The notes: generated by a model not told the origin, from the sequence alone. Counted from the first letter of the stretch, positions 16,046-23,890 are shown. The stretch: 64,000 nucleotides of DNA from Saccharopolyspora sp. NFXS83 (GCF_026241095.1 NZ_JAPFGB010000010.1:122883-186882); one strand, 5' to 3'. A program made the numbers and translations.

Positions 16046-18364
16046 TCACGCCTCGCGCGCGTCGCGCTCGGCGATCAACCGCGCGTAGCGGGTTCCCCCG
16101 GCCAGCAGGATGAGCCCGGCCGCGAGGAACACCAGCACCCGGACCAGCCCGGACAGCGCCCCGAGGTCGAACACCAGCAGCTTCGCCAGCGCCACTCCCA
16201 CCAGCACGAACCCGGCGACGCGCGCCGGCACCGAGTGGATGCCGCGCAGCAGCGACAGGAACGCCAGCACCATCCACGACACGGTGATCAGGGCGTGGCC
16301 CGCCAGGAAACCGGTGTCGCCCGGCGCGACCAGCAGGCTCAGCGTCAGCACCGCCCCTCCCCCGCCGTAGAGCAGGCCGACCGCGGCGGGCAGCACCGCC
16401 CGCGGGGTGCGCGCCAGCACGCCCAGCCGGATCGCGGACCAGGTGGTGGCGGTGGTGCTCGCCCCGATCAGCAGGAACGCCGCCAGCCCGGAGATCATCG
16501 CCGCGGTCCCGCCCGACAGGTACGGCTCGGCGGCGAACGCCAGGAACAGCGTCGGCGGCACCTCCGACACCAGCGCGATCAGCACTCCGGCCGCGCCGAA
16601 CAGCGCGGAGCCCAGCAGCAGTCCCTTGCCGCGCAACCGGTGTGCGAGCAGCGCCAGCAGCAGCGCTTCCGCGAGCAGGCTCAGCGAACGGCCCGAACCA
16701 CCGGCCACCAGCAGCGTCGCCTGGAAGGCGGTGGCGGCGCCGACGCCCCCGGCGATGATCCCGAGCGGGCCGGGCAGCCTGCCTGCGCGGCCCGCGCACC
16801 AGACGGCGAAGTGCAGCGCGGCGACGAACGCGAGGACTCCCAGGGCGGGGAGGCGCCCCAGCATCGGCGCGGCCAGCAGCGTCGGGGTCGCGGCGGTGAT
16901 GAGCAGCGCGATCGCGAGCGGATCGCGGGGACGGCGGCGCGCGGTGAGCACGGCGAGCGCGAGACCGGCGGCGGTGACCGCGAGCGCGGCGCACGCCGCG
17001 GGCCACGGCGTTCCCGCGACGAGGGCGTGGCCGTCGCCCACGAGGGCGGCGAGGATCGCCGGGACGGCGGAGGCCGCGGTGAGCCCGCGCCAGGCCCGGC
17101 GCACCTGCACCGGCGTCGCGGCGATCTTCAGCACGACCAGGAACGCGGTCAGCAGCGCGGTGGCGGGGGGCTCGCGCAGCACCGGGCCGAACAGCAGCGG
17201 CGCGCACAGCGCGCAGCCGAGCACCACGCCGACCGCCAGCGCCTGCGACCGCCAGCGGTCGGCGAGCCAGAGCCCGAGCACGCCCAGCACCAGCGCGGTG
17301 GCGAGACCGGCCGGGGCGGGCAGGAAGTCGTAGAGCGCGGTCGCCGCGAGCACGTCCAGGTACAGCACGGCGATCCCGGTGGCGGCCAGCGCGAAGGCAC
17401 CGGCGACGGCCGAGCGGTGCCGGACCCAGAACGCGCTGCCGAGCAGGACCGCGCCGAGCGCGGCGCCACCGGCGACCCGGCCGAGCGGGCCGATCCACCC
17501 GTTCTGCACCGCCATCACCATCAGCAGCACGACCCCGAGCAGGGTGATCGCGGCGCCGGACCAGGCGAGCACGCGGGTTCCTTGCCGGGACGTCCAGTTC
17601 GCGAGCCGGTCCAGCATCGGGGGCTTCGGCGGGAGCAGCGGCGGCGCGGGCGGCATCGCGCAGCCGGGCGGCGGTGCCTGCTCGCCACCGCCGACGGGCC
17701 GGTTCAGCCAGGTCAGGAAGCCGTCGGGCTGCTGCCCGCGGGCGCTCGCGGGCGAACTCGCCGCGTATCGCGCGAATTCGTGCTCCGAGGCGAGGTTCGC
17801 GGCCGGTCGCTCCGAGCCGGCGCGGCGCGGGTGCGGCGCGGTGCCGGGACGGTCGTGCGCGCCTTGCGGTGCGCCGCCGTCCTGGTGCGCGCGGTCCTGC
17901 TGGGCGGGAACGGCCCCCGAATGCGGGGCAGCCCCGGCCGCTTGCGCGGCCGGGGTCTGCGTCGGTTCTGCGAAACTGGTGTCGACGGGCTCTCCGGGGA
18001 CCGGTGCGGATCCGGTGCGGATCGTCGCCTCCGGGAACGGGATCCGGTCCGGGACGGCCGGTCGCGCCCGTCTGCTCCCCGGCGCCGGGCCGGGTGGTTC
18101 TGGTCGGTCGGGTGGTGCGGCGGCGTGGCCGCCGCGCTGGATGCTGCGTTCCCCAGTGATCACGGTTTCACCTTCGGTGTTCGTCGTGCTTTCCCCATTG
18201 GTTGTTGCGCGCTCCGCGTTCGGCCCGCGAAGCTGCTCCCCGAGCACACCGAGTTCGGTCCCCAGCTCGGCGAACATCACGGCGATCCGGTCGATCGGAT
18301 CGGCGAGCTTGTCGAGGTCGGAAGTGGGGCCTGCGATCGTGCGTGCTGTGCGCTGTGTTGCCAT
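16046..18364 (-). CDS. DUF2339 polytopic membrane protein
   Basis: A 772-aa protein. The first 230 residues are hydrophilic and disordered (many Pro, Arg, Ala, Gln) with a helical start (TSDLDKLADPIDRIAVMFAE); this may lie in the cytoplasm. From about residue 245 (RVLAWSGAAITLLGVVLLMV) the protein is almost entirely membrane-embedded, with about 18-20 hydrophobic segments ending in LVRVLVFLAAGLILLAGGTR. This matches DUF2339, a family of giant bacterial membrane proteins of unknown function. I place the start at ATG 18364 (MATQRTARTIAG) rather than the upstream start at 18385, because it is closer to conserved sequence. It is divergent from ptsI. Confidence 0.85.
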   Translation of the reverse strand: MATQRTARTIAGPTSDLDKLADPIDRIAVMFAELGTELGVLGEQLRGPNAERATTNGESTTNTEGETVITGERSIQRGGHAAAPPDRPEPPGPAPGSRRARPAVPDRIPFPEATIRTGSAPVPGEPVDTSFAEPTQTPAAQAAGAAPHSGAVPAQQDRAHQDGGAPQGAHDRPGTAPHPRRAGSERPAANLASEHEFARYAASSPASARGQQPDGFLTWLNRPVGGGEQAPPPGCAMPPAPPLLPPKPPMLDRLANWTSRQGTRVLAWSGAAITLLGVVLLMVMAVQNGWIGPLGRVAGGAALGAVLLGSAFWVRHRSAVAGAFALAATGIAVLYLDVLAATALYDFLPAPAGLATALVLGVLGLWLADRWRSQALAVGVVLGCALCAPLLFGPVLREPPATALLTAFLVVLKIAATPVQVRRAWRGLTAASAVPAILAALVGDGHALVAGTPWPAACAALAVTAAGLALAVLTARRRPRDPLAIALLITAATPTLLAAPMLGRLPALGVLAFVAALHFAVWCAGRAGRLPGPLGIIAGGVGAATAFQATLLVAGGSGRSLSLLAEALLLALLAHRLRGKGLLLGSALFGAAGVLIALVSEVPPTLFLAFAAEPYLSGGTAAMISGLAAFLLIGASTTATTWSAIRLGVLARTPRAVLPAAVGLLYGGGGAVLTLSLLVAPGDTGFLAGHALITVSWMVLAFLSLLRGIHSVPARVAGFVLVGVALAKLLVFDLGALSGLVRVLVFLAAGLILLAGGTRYARLIAERDAREA

Positions 18365-18562
18365 GAGCACACTCTGTCGGCCCAAGGGGTCCGGCGGGAT
18401 CCGTATGGCTACTCATCGGTTACTCATCGGTTAGTGGAATCGCTGGTCCGTACGGGTACGTAACGGATCGCGATTTCACCTGGCGTGCCCGTTCAGGCGG
18501 TGTGTTTCCAGGCCGATCGGATGAGCGGTGCCTACGATCGAGGAGAGGCCGCAAGAGAAGGG

Positions 18563-18578
18563 TATGGTCTAGACCATG
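18563..18578. promoter_or_regulatory. DasR-type operator (dre site) overlapping the ptsI start codon
   Basis: TATGGTCTAGACCATG contains the perfect palindrome ATGGTCTAGACCAT, with the 12-bp core TGGTCTAGACCA of the Streptomyces dre consensus (about AGTGGTCTAGACCACT). Its last three bases are the ptsI ATG. In Streptomyces and Saccharopolyspora, DasR (GntR family) represses GlcNAc uptake and PTS genes through such sites and is released by amino-sugar phosphates. Confidence 0.85.
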
Positions 18579-20213
18579 TCGCTGTTCACTGGTGTCGGAG
18601 TGAGTTCCGGCCGAGCATCCGGCCCGGTCGCCAGGGTCGCCGAACCCCTACCCGAACCGGCCGCCGCCCCCGCGCCCGCCGACGCCGCAGCGGAGGCGCG
18701 CCGCATCCGCCCGGCCGCCGAAGCCGTCGCGAACCGGCTGTTCGAGCGGGCGGGCGCCGTCGGCGGTGAGGCCAAGGCCGTCCTGGAGACCACGGCCGCC
18801 ATGGCGCTGGATCCAGCGCTGCTGTCCCAAGCCGAGCAACTCGTCACCAACAACGCGCTGCCCGCGCCGCGCGCGGTCCACGAGGCCGCGAACGGATTCG
18901 CCGACGCGCTGCGCAACGCGGGCGGCTACCTGGCCGAACGCGTCCGCGACATCCACGACGTGCGGGACCGGGTCATCGCCGAGCTGCTCGGCGCCACCCC
19001 GCCCGGCGTCCCCGACCTGGACCGGCCGAGCGTGCTGATCGCCCGCGACCTCGCGCCCGCCGACACCGCCGACCTCGACCCGCGGCTGGTGCTCGCGCTG
19101 GTCACCGAAGAAGGCGGGCCGACCAGCCACACCGCGATCCTGGCGCGCGCGCTCGGCATCCCCGCCGTCGTCGCCGCCCGCGGCATCCTCGCCGCAGCAC
19201 CCGTCGTCGGCGTCCTCGTCGACGGCGACACCGGCAGCGTCGAGACCTCCGGCGAGCCCGTGCGCACCCAGGCCGCGGAACGCGATGCGCAGATCGACTG
19301 GAACGGCACCGGCGGCACCGCCGACGGGCACGCCGTGTCCATCCTCGCCAACGTCGGTTCCGCTTCGGACGCGCGGCTGGCCGTGGACGCCGGGGCGCAG
19401 GGCGTCGGCCTGTTCCGCACCGAGTTCTGCTACCTCGGCGCCGACGAGGAACCGGACGTGCGCACCCAGCGCACCGCTTACACCGAGGTGCTAGCCCCGT
19501 TCGCCGGTCGCCCCGTCGTCGTGCGCACCCTCGACGCGGGCGCCGACAAACCGCTGTCGTTCCTGGACATGGGCACCGAACCGAACCCGGCGCTCGGGGT
19601 GCGCGGGCTGCGGGTGTGCTTCGAACGCCCCGGCGTGCTCGACCGGCAGCTGGAGGCCATCGCCGGCGCCGAGCAGGACTCCGGCGCGAAGGTGTCGGTG
19701 ATGGCCCCGATGGTCGCCACCGCGGACGAGGCGGCGTGGTTCGCCGACCGGGTCCGCGCCGCCGGGCTGGGCCGGGCGGGCGCGATGATCGAGGTCCCGG
19801 CGGCGGCGCTGACCGCTGACGAGCTGCTCGACGCCGTCGACTTCGTCAGCGTCGGCACCAACGACCTCGCGCAGTACGTGTTCGCCGCCGACCGCATGTC
19901 GGGCGCGCTGGCCGGGCTCAACGACCCGTGGCAGCCCGCGCTGCTGCGGCTGGTGGCACTGATCGGGCAGGCCGGGCACCGCCTCGGCAAGCCGGTCGGC
20001 GTCTGCGGCGAGGCGGCGTCGGACCCGCTGCTGGCGGGAGTGCTCGCCGGCCTCGGCGTCAGCAGCCTGTCGATGGCCGCCGCCGCCGTTCCCGCCGTCG
20101 GCTCGGCGCTGGCGGCGCACACGCTCGTCGACTACCAGAAGGCGGCGGAAGAGGCCAAGAACGCCCCCAACGCGGCGCGAGCCCGGGAGTCCGCCTTCGC
20201 CACCCTCCAGTGA
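18576..20213 (+). CDS. ptsI: PTS enzyme I (phosphoenolpyruvate-protein phosphotransferase)
   Basis: A 545-aa protein that moves phosphate from PEP to HPr, the first step of sugar PTS uptake. The HPr-binding helical part is at residues about 30-130. The phospho-His is H185 in GGPTSHTAILARALGIPAVV. The PEP-binding barrel follows, with GVGLFRTEFCYL, FDADK-like TLDAGADKPLSFL, DFVSVGTNDLAQYVFAADR, and the active-site Cys C477 in GVCGEAASDP. No HPr or EIIA gene is adjacent, so partners must be elsewhere. AGAGAAGGG lies 8-14 nt before the ATG. Expression should respond to DasR and GlcNAc through the palindrome that covers the start codon. Confidence 0.96.
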   Translation: MSLFTGVGVSSGRASGPVARVAEPLPEPAAAPAPADAAAEARRIRPAAEAVANRLFERAGAVGGEAKAVLETTAAMALDPALLSQAEQLVTNNALPAPRAVHEAANGFADALRNAGGYLAERVRDIHDVRDRVIAELLGATPPGVPDLDRPSVLIARDLAPADTADLDPRLVLALVTEEGGPTSHTAILARALGIPAVVAARGILAAAPVVGVLVDGDTGSVETSGEPVRTQAAERDAQIDWNGTGGTADGHAVSILANVGSASDARLAVDAGAQGVGLFRTEFCYLGADEEPDVRTQRTAYTEVLAPFAGRPVVVRTLDAGADKPLSFLDMGTEPNPALGVRGLRVCFERPGVLDRQLEAIAGAEQDSGAKVSVMAPMVATADEAAWFADRVRAAGLGRAGAMIEVPAAALTADELLDAVDFVSVGTNDLAQYVFAADRMSGALAGLNDPWQPALLRLVALIGQAGHRLGKPVGVCGEAASDPLLAGVLAGLGVSSLSMAAAAVPAVGSALAAHTLVDYQKAAEEAKNAPNAARARESAFATLQ

Positions 20214-20260
20214 GGGCGAGCCGCTCCAGCGGTGACCGCCGGAGCGGACCTCCCGCGCGA

Positions 20261-20293
20261 CCGGGGGTGAGGTGCCCGGCACCTCACCCCCGG
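20261..20293. terminator. ptsI terminator (bidirectional)
   Basis: A perfect 15-bp stem (CCGGGGGTGAGGTGC / GCACCTCACCCCCGG) with a 3-nt loop, between the convergent ptsI and SARP genes. A smaller hairpin (CGGATGCC/GGCATCCG) sits at 20372-20391 by the SARP stop. Confidence 0.85.
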
Positions 20294-20393
20294 TGACCGG
20301 CCGCGTCCCGGTGGGGCAGTACCGGGACGAGGCGGACGGCGAGCTCCATCCCCAGCGGAGCCCGTCGTCCACGGATGCCGCGAGGCATCCGCG

Positions 20394-21164
20394 TCAGGCC
20401 CGGACGTGGTCACCGAGCATCGGCCGCACCAGCTCCCGCAGGCGCCGCGACGGTTCGATGCCCAGCTCCCGGTCCAGCAGCTGCTCGTAGCGCCGGTAGT
20501 GGCGCAGCGCCTGCGCCGGGTTCGACTGCTTGAGCAGCACCTCCACCACCGCGCAGTGCGCGGTCTCGCGGAACGGTTCGACGACGGTCGCCGCCTGCGC
20601 GACCTCCAGCGCCGTCGCCAGCTGGCTGGACTGCACCAGCCGCTCCGCTGCGATCTCCAGCGCGTGCACCTGGAGCTGCTGGAGCCGTTCCCGCTCGGCC
20701 AGCACCCAGTCCTCGTACCAGCCGGGCAGCAGCGGGTCCTGCTTGGCCAGGGTGTGCCCGATCGCGGCCCAGTCCGCGATCGGCTCCACCGGGTCCTCCC
20801 GCAGCAACCGCTCCCCCGTGGACGTCAGCTCGTGCACGTCCACCGAGACCTGGCTCCCCAGCTCGATCTCCGCGCCGTTGCCGACGATGGCTCCCCCCAC
20901 CCGCCTGCGCACCCGCCACAGCGTGGTCCGCAGGTTCGCCAGCGCGCTCTGGTCGTCGTTGGCCGGCCACAGCGTCCCGGCGACGAGGTCCCGCTGCGTC
21001 CGCCCGCGCAGTGCCAGCAGCGCCAGCAGCCGCTGCCCGTTGCTGGAGACGGGCACCCCGGCGCCGTCGCAGTGCAGCGACCACCCACCGAGCAGTGCCA
21101 GCTGCAACCGCTCCACGGCGTGCGGCCGTGGGAGCGGGATCGGGCGCGCAGGTCCCTCGCTCAT
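20394..21164 (-). CDS. SARP-family transcriptional activator (BTAD domain)
   Basis: A 256-aa regulator of the Streptomyces antibiotic regulatory protein type. Residues about 20-95 form an OmpR-like winged helix (LQLALLGGWSLHCDGAGVPV, then LRGRTQRDLVAGTLWP and ALANLRTTLWRVRRRVGG). Residues about 100-250 are the BTAD helical domain (VSVDVHELTSTGERLL to YRRYEQLLDRELGIEPSRRL). There is no ATPase domain, so it is a small SARP. ATG at 21164 with AAGGGGGA upstream. It is the last gene of the minus-strand peptide locus. The three 11-bp-spaced heptamers upstream of the first peptide gene are an ideal target for it, which would make the locus self-activated (inference). Confidence 0.92.
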   Translation of the reverse strand: MSEGPARPIPLPRPHAVERLQLALLGGWSLHCDGAGVPVSSNGQRLLALLALRGRTQRDLVAGTLWPANDDQSALANLRTTLWRVRRRVGGAIVGNGAEIELGSQVSVDVHELTSTGERLLREDPVEPIADWAAIGHTLAKQDPLLPGWYEDWVLAERERLQQLQVHALEIAAERLVQSSQLATALEVAQAATVVEPFRETAHCAVVEVLLKQSNPAQALRHYRRYEQLLDRELGIEPSRRLRELVRPMLGDHVRA

Positions 21165-21280
21165 GGTTCCCCCTTCGTCCGGCAAAGACCGGCCGCACCC
21201 GAGGCGCAGCCTGTCACCGGTGGCGTCGCAGGCATGGCGGTGTGCCGTTACAGGCCTACGCACCGTGACAGATCCGCAGG

Positions 21281-22783
21281 TCACGAGGTGCGAAGGCCGA
21301 AGCGGTTGCGGGTGACCGGGGCGCGGTGGCGCGGCACGTGGCGGGGGTGTTTGCGGCGGTACCACTTGCCGATCTTGCTCCCGATGCGGATGACGAACGC
21401 GATACCGCCCATCCACGGCAGCAGCAGCACGAACAACGACAGGACTGCCACCAGCCCGATGAGCACGTGGCCCTGCTGGAATCCGGCGAGACCCCAGAGC
21501 CAGAACTCGTGCCCGCGCTCCAGCGCCGTGCCCAGGTACCGGGGCACCCGCACGAACAGCGTCAGCAAGGACAGGAACAGCACCGGCACCACGACCGCCA
21601 CCCAGCAGGTGACCAGCAACCGGACCTGGGGGCGCAGCCCCGCGCCGACCTGCTCCCCGGGCTGCTGCCTGCCGAGCAGCTTGCGCAGGAACGGCCGCAC
21701 GTGCGCGAACAGGTTCGGCACTCCCACCAGGTCACCGAGGATGTAGTAGCCGTCCAGCCGGATCAGCGGCAGCAGCTGCTGGAGCATCTGCATGTGGCTG
21801 AGCACGATGAACACCGCCAGCGGTGCGAAGCCCGTCGCCCAGAACAAACCGGCCATGACGAGGATGTAGATCGCGTTGAAGTACAACCCGCCCAGGTCGG
21901 TGCGCAACCGGCCGGCCCGGTCGAGCCGGTAGGCGTCGGTGACGTTGGTGTAGAACGCCGGGAAGATCAGCAGGATGCCGAAGCCGATCGCACCGGGCCG
22001 CCCACCGCCGTAGTGGCACCCGGCGGCGTGCCCGCTCTCGTGGAACAAGGTGGACGTGACGATCAGCAGGATCAGCATCAGCAGGTGCGCCGGGTCGCCC
22101 ACGGACGCTTGGAACGCCGGATCCAGCGAACCGGAGGCCACCAGCGCCACGTCCGCCACGACCATCGCGCACAGCACGCTGACCACGATGACCGGCTGGA
22201 ACAGCGGGGCCAGCACCGCGGCCAGCGCGCGCACCACGACCGCGGGCAGCAGGACGCCGCGCATCGCCAGCGAGATCAGCGGGTCCGCCCGCGGCGCCTC
22301 CGCCACCGGTTCGTCCAGCGCGGCCACGCCCAGCTTGTGCAGCTTGTCGCCGATCAGGAAACCCACCCCGGCCGCGGAGATCTGCGAGCCGCAGGCCGCG
22401 GTGACCCGTTCGGCGATCTCGCGCAGGTCTCGGTGTCCGTCGATCTGCGAGGCGACCAGGTAGAGCAGCTCGGACACCAGGATCATCTGCCCGTCGGCGC
22501 GGCCGATGAGGAAGCGCGGATCGGTGTACCCGGCGCCTTCGTACCGGCCGCACAGCTCGACGCCGTCCGCGAGCTGCGGCACGGAGCGCTCGTCCGCCTC
22601 GGCGAGCGGAGCGGGATCTCCGGGCGCGGCGGTGGCGGCCGGTGCTGCGGTCTCCCCGCTGGTGCGGGCCGCGTCCGGCCGGTCGGGTGCGGCGCCTTGC
22701 GCGGGCACGACGGGCAGAGCGGGCTCGGTGGGAAGGTCGGGTTCGGTGGGTGCTGCCTGCCCGACCTGGGGCGCTTCTGACAT
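21281..22783 (-). CDS. M50-type membrane zinc metalloprotease with PqqD-like N-terminal region
   Basis: A 500-aa protein of the putative peptide zinc metalloprotease type. Residues 1-70 are Pro/Ala-rich. Residues about 75-155 resemble PqqD/RiPP-recognition folds (PRFLIGRADGQMILVSELLY, DGHRDLREIAERV, GFLIGDKLHKLGV). Then come about eight to ten membrane segments. The HExxH zinc motif is HESGH at 248-252 in TLFHESGHAAGCHYGG, and the third ligand is probably D344 in LIRLDGYYILGD, as in site-2 proteases. ATG at 22783 with a GGAGGGG site. It directly follows three small peptide genes and precedes a SARP gene. I infer that it binds the peptides through the N-terminal region and cleaves or exports them. 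The fold assignment is by eye. Confidence 0.85.
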   Translation of the reverse strand: MSEAPQVGQAAPTEPDLPTEPALPVVPAQGAAPDRPDAARTSGETAAPAATAAPGDPAPLAEADERSVPQLADGVELCGRYEGAGYTDPRFLIGRADGQMILVSELLYLVASQIDGHRDLREIAERVTAACGSQISAAGVGFLIGDKLHKLGVAALDEPVAEAPRADPLISLAMRGVLLPAVVVRALAAVLAPLFQPVIVVSVLCAMVVADVALVASGSLDPAFQASVGDPAHLLMLILLIVTSTLFHESGHAAGCHYGGGRPGAIGFGILLIFPAFYTNVTDAYRLDRAGRLRTDLGGLYFNAIYILVMAGLFWATGFAPLAVFIVLSHMQMLQQLLPLIRLDGYYILGDLVGVPNLFAHVRPFLRKLLGRQQPGEQVGAGLRPQVRLLVTCWVAVVVPVLFLSLLTLFVRVPRYLGTALERGHEFWLWGLAGFQQGHVLIGLVAVLSLFVLLLPWMGGIAFVIRIGSKIGKWYRRKHPRHVPRHRAPVTRNRFGLRTS

Positions 22784-22801
22784 GGTTCCCCTCCAGGAAA
22801 A

Positions 22802-22837
22802 CCGGCCGGAGACGGAAGAGCTTCCGTCCCCGGCCGG
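22802..22837 (-). terminator. Long hairpin between third peptide gene and protease gene
   Basis: CCGGCCGG-A-GACGGAAG / CTTCCGTC-C-CCGGCCGG forms a 16-bp stem with one mismatch and a 2-nt loop. It lies in the 76-bp spacer upstream of the protease gene. It may partly terminate transcription or stabilise the peptide mRNA, giving far more peptide than protease. Confidence 0.65.
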
Positions 22838-22859
22838 CCGGCACGTCCGATATCCGCTT

Positions 22860-23027
22860 TTACTTTCCGTATCCGTACTGGTTGGCGAGCGCGAGGGCGT
22901 CACCACCGACGGCGGTCGCGACGGCGATGTTCACCGGCACGTTGACGTTGACGTTGACGAGGCCGCCGAGCGCCTCGCGGGCGGGCAGCAGCTCGGCCGG
23001 TTGCGCGGCCAGCTCCAAGCGGTCCAT
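22860..23027 (-). CDS. Small leader-type peptide 3 (55 aa)
   Basis: A 55-aa peptide gene with ATG at 23027 and a strong GAGGA site 5 nt upstream. It starts MDRLELAAQPAELLPAREAL, shares AELLPxREALGG with peptides 1 and 2, and ends with the related TAVGGDALALANQ. The segment after the GG is different: VNVNVNVPVNIAVATAV, a strictly alternating polar/hydrophobic strand, then an aromatic-Gly end (QYGYGK). There is no Cys and no Sec signal. The alternating tract recalls amyloid-forming strands and the VPVNV segment of chaplins, though chaplins have signal peptides and Cys. Product class unknown; RiPP-like precursor or surface peptide are possibilities. Confidence 0.8.
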   Translation of the reverse strand: MDRLELAAQPAELLPAREALGGLVNVNVNVPVNIAVATAVGGDALALANQYGYGK

Positions 23028-23046
23028 TGATCCTCCTCAGTGGTGT

Positions 23047-23085
23047 CCGGCCGTGCGCCGCTGGTTTTCAACGGCGCACGGCCGG
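23047..23085 (-). terminator. Hairpin between peptide genes 2 and 3
   Basis: A perfect 14-bp stem (CCGGCCGTGCGCCG / CGGCGCACGGCCGG) with an 11-nt loop fills the 76-bp spacer. Like the other spacers of this cassette, it has no U-tract, so mRNA stabilisation is as likely as termination. Confidence 0.65.
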
Positions 23086-23103
23086 GAACTCGGTCAGGAA
23101 AGG

Positions 23104-23289
23104 TCAGTCCTGGCTGAGGTCGATGTGCTGGTCGGCGTTGGCCTCGGCGTCGCCGCCGAGGGCGACGGCGGTGGCGGTGTTCTGCGCCGCCACCACGGCG
23201 AAGTACTCGTTGAAGTTGAGGCCGCCCAGCGCTTCGCGCTTCGGCAGCAGCTCGGCGGAGACTTGCAGTTCGGAGATCTCGAACTTCAC
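23104..23289 (-). CDS. Small leader-type peptide 2 (61 aa)
   Basis: A 61-aa peptide starting at GTG 23289 (MKFEISELQVSAELLPKREA) with AGGAG 7 nt upstream. Residues 1-23 look like an amphipathic leader ending in LGG; the rest (LNFNEYFAVVAAQNTATAVA, then LGGDAEANADQHIDLSQD) is nearly identical in layout to peptide 1. There is no Cys, few basic residues, no signal peptide, and an acidic C-terminus. The double-Gly end of the conserved block is like a leader cleavage site, but no C39 peptidase-transporter is present; the neighbouring M50 protease is the only candidate processing enzyme. Paralogous to peptides 1 and 3, suggesting local duplication. Confidence 0.85.
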   Translation of the reverse strand: MKFEISELQVSAELLPKREALGGLNFNEYFAVVAAQNTATAVALGGDAEANADQHIDLSQD

Positions 23290-23353
23290 GATGCGCTCCT
23301 ACGAAGTAGAGATGATGAGAACAGGTCGCGGCGTCGGCGCCGCGGGAAAGGTG

Positions 23354-23375
23354 CCTCGGGGCAGGGGCCCCGAGG
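23354..23375 (-). terminator. Hairpin between peptide genes 1 and 2
   Basis: A perfect 9-bp stem CCTCGGGGC / GCCCCGAGG with a 4-nt loop, with partial GGTG/CACC extension, in the 130-bp spacer between the two most similar peptide genes. Confidence 0.6.
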
Positions 23376-23419
23376 TCACCTCACGGCCCGGACCACGGAC
23401 TCGGTGGTCACGAACCAGG

Positions 23420-23608
23420 TCAGCCCTGGCCGAGGTCGATGTCCTGGTGGGCGTTGGCCTCGGCGTCGCCGCCGATGCCCACGGCGGTGGCGTTGTTCTC
23501 CGCGGCCACCACGGCGAAGTACTCGTTGAAGTTGAAGCCGCCCAGGGCCTCGCGCTTCGGCAGCAGCTCGGCGGACACTTCCAGCTCGGAGATCTCGAAA
23601 ACGCTCAC
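23420..23608 (-). CDS. Small leader-type peptide 1 (62 aa)
   Basis: A 62-aa peptide, the first of three. An ATG at 23623 is in frame, but the AGGAG at that ATG sits ideally for GTG 23608, and starting there gives MSVFEISELEVSAELLPKRE, which aligns end to end with peptide 2. After the conserved REALGG come FNFNEYFAVVAAENNATAVG and IGGDAEANAHQDIDLGQG. There is no Cys or signal peptide. The conserved columns across the three peptides are AELLPxREALGG, an Asn-rich start of the second half, and TAV...GGDAxAxAxQ. The SARP-like operator lies 81-109 bp upstream, so this promoter should drive the peptide-protease-SARP series. Confidence 0.85.
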   Translation of the reverse strand: MSVFEISELEVSAELLPKREALGGFNFNEYFAVVAAENNATAVGIGGDAEANAHQDIDLGQG

Positions 23609-23688
23609 GGTCGTACTCCTCATCGAGTTGACGAACTTTGTTGAACGGCGACGTTGTTCGCCGCTGCCGCGAAGTACGCCAGACCCGG

Positions 23689-23717
23689 CGTCACCGGCCC
23701 GTCACCCGTCCGTCACG
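23689..23717 (-). promoter_or_regulatory. SARP-type operator: three heptamers at 11-bp spacing
   Basis: CGTCACC (23689-23695), CGTCACC (23700-23706) and CGTCACG (23711-23717) start exactly 11 bp apart, one helical turn. On the coding (minus) strand they read GGTGACG. This is the typical architecture of SARP binding sites. It lies upstream of peptide gene 1; a possible -10 (TACTTC, 23676-23671) follows 12 bp after the last heptamer. Confidence 0.75.
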
Positions 23718-23824
23718 GTGCGCGGTCGGCACTCTGGTGGGCGACCGGCAGGGAGTGCTCGATCACCTGCGGTGAAATGTGCCGCTGTGCAGCGAAAATC
23801 GTGAGGAGTGGCCGGAAGACAACA

Positions 23825-23853
23825 GACCCGGCGACCGTCGTGGTCGCCGGGTC
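23825..23853 (-). terminator. Terminator after the response regulator gene
   Basis: A perfect 12-bp stem GACCCGGCGACC / GGTCGCCGGGTC with a 5-nt loop, followed on the minus strand by TGTTGTCTT. It separates the two-component genes from the peptide genes, which therefore need their own promoter. Confidence 0.8.
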
Positions 23854-23890
23854 GGGTGAATCGGGCGGGATCTTGCGGAAGGACCGCCGG

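Noticed and set aside
15839..18463. An 874-codon plus-strand frame opposite the DUF2339 gene
   Set aside because: Gln/Arg/Gly low-complexity translation; the minus strand shows regular membrane helices.
22860..23027. A chaplin gene
   Set aside because: The valine-rich tract is similar in style, but there is no Sec signal peptide, no chaplin Cys pair and a cytoplasmic-type leader instead.
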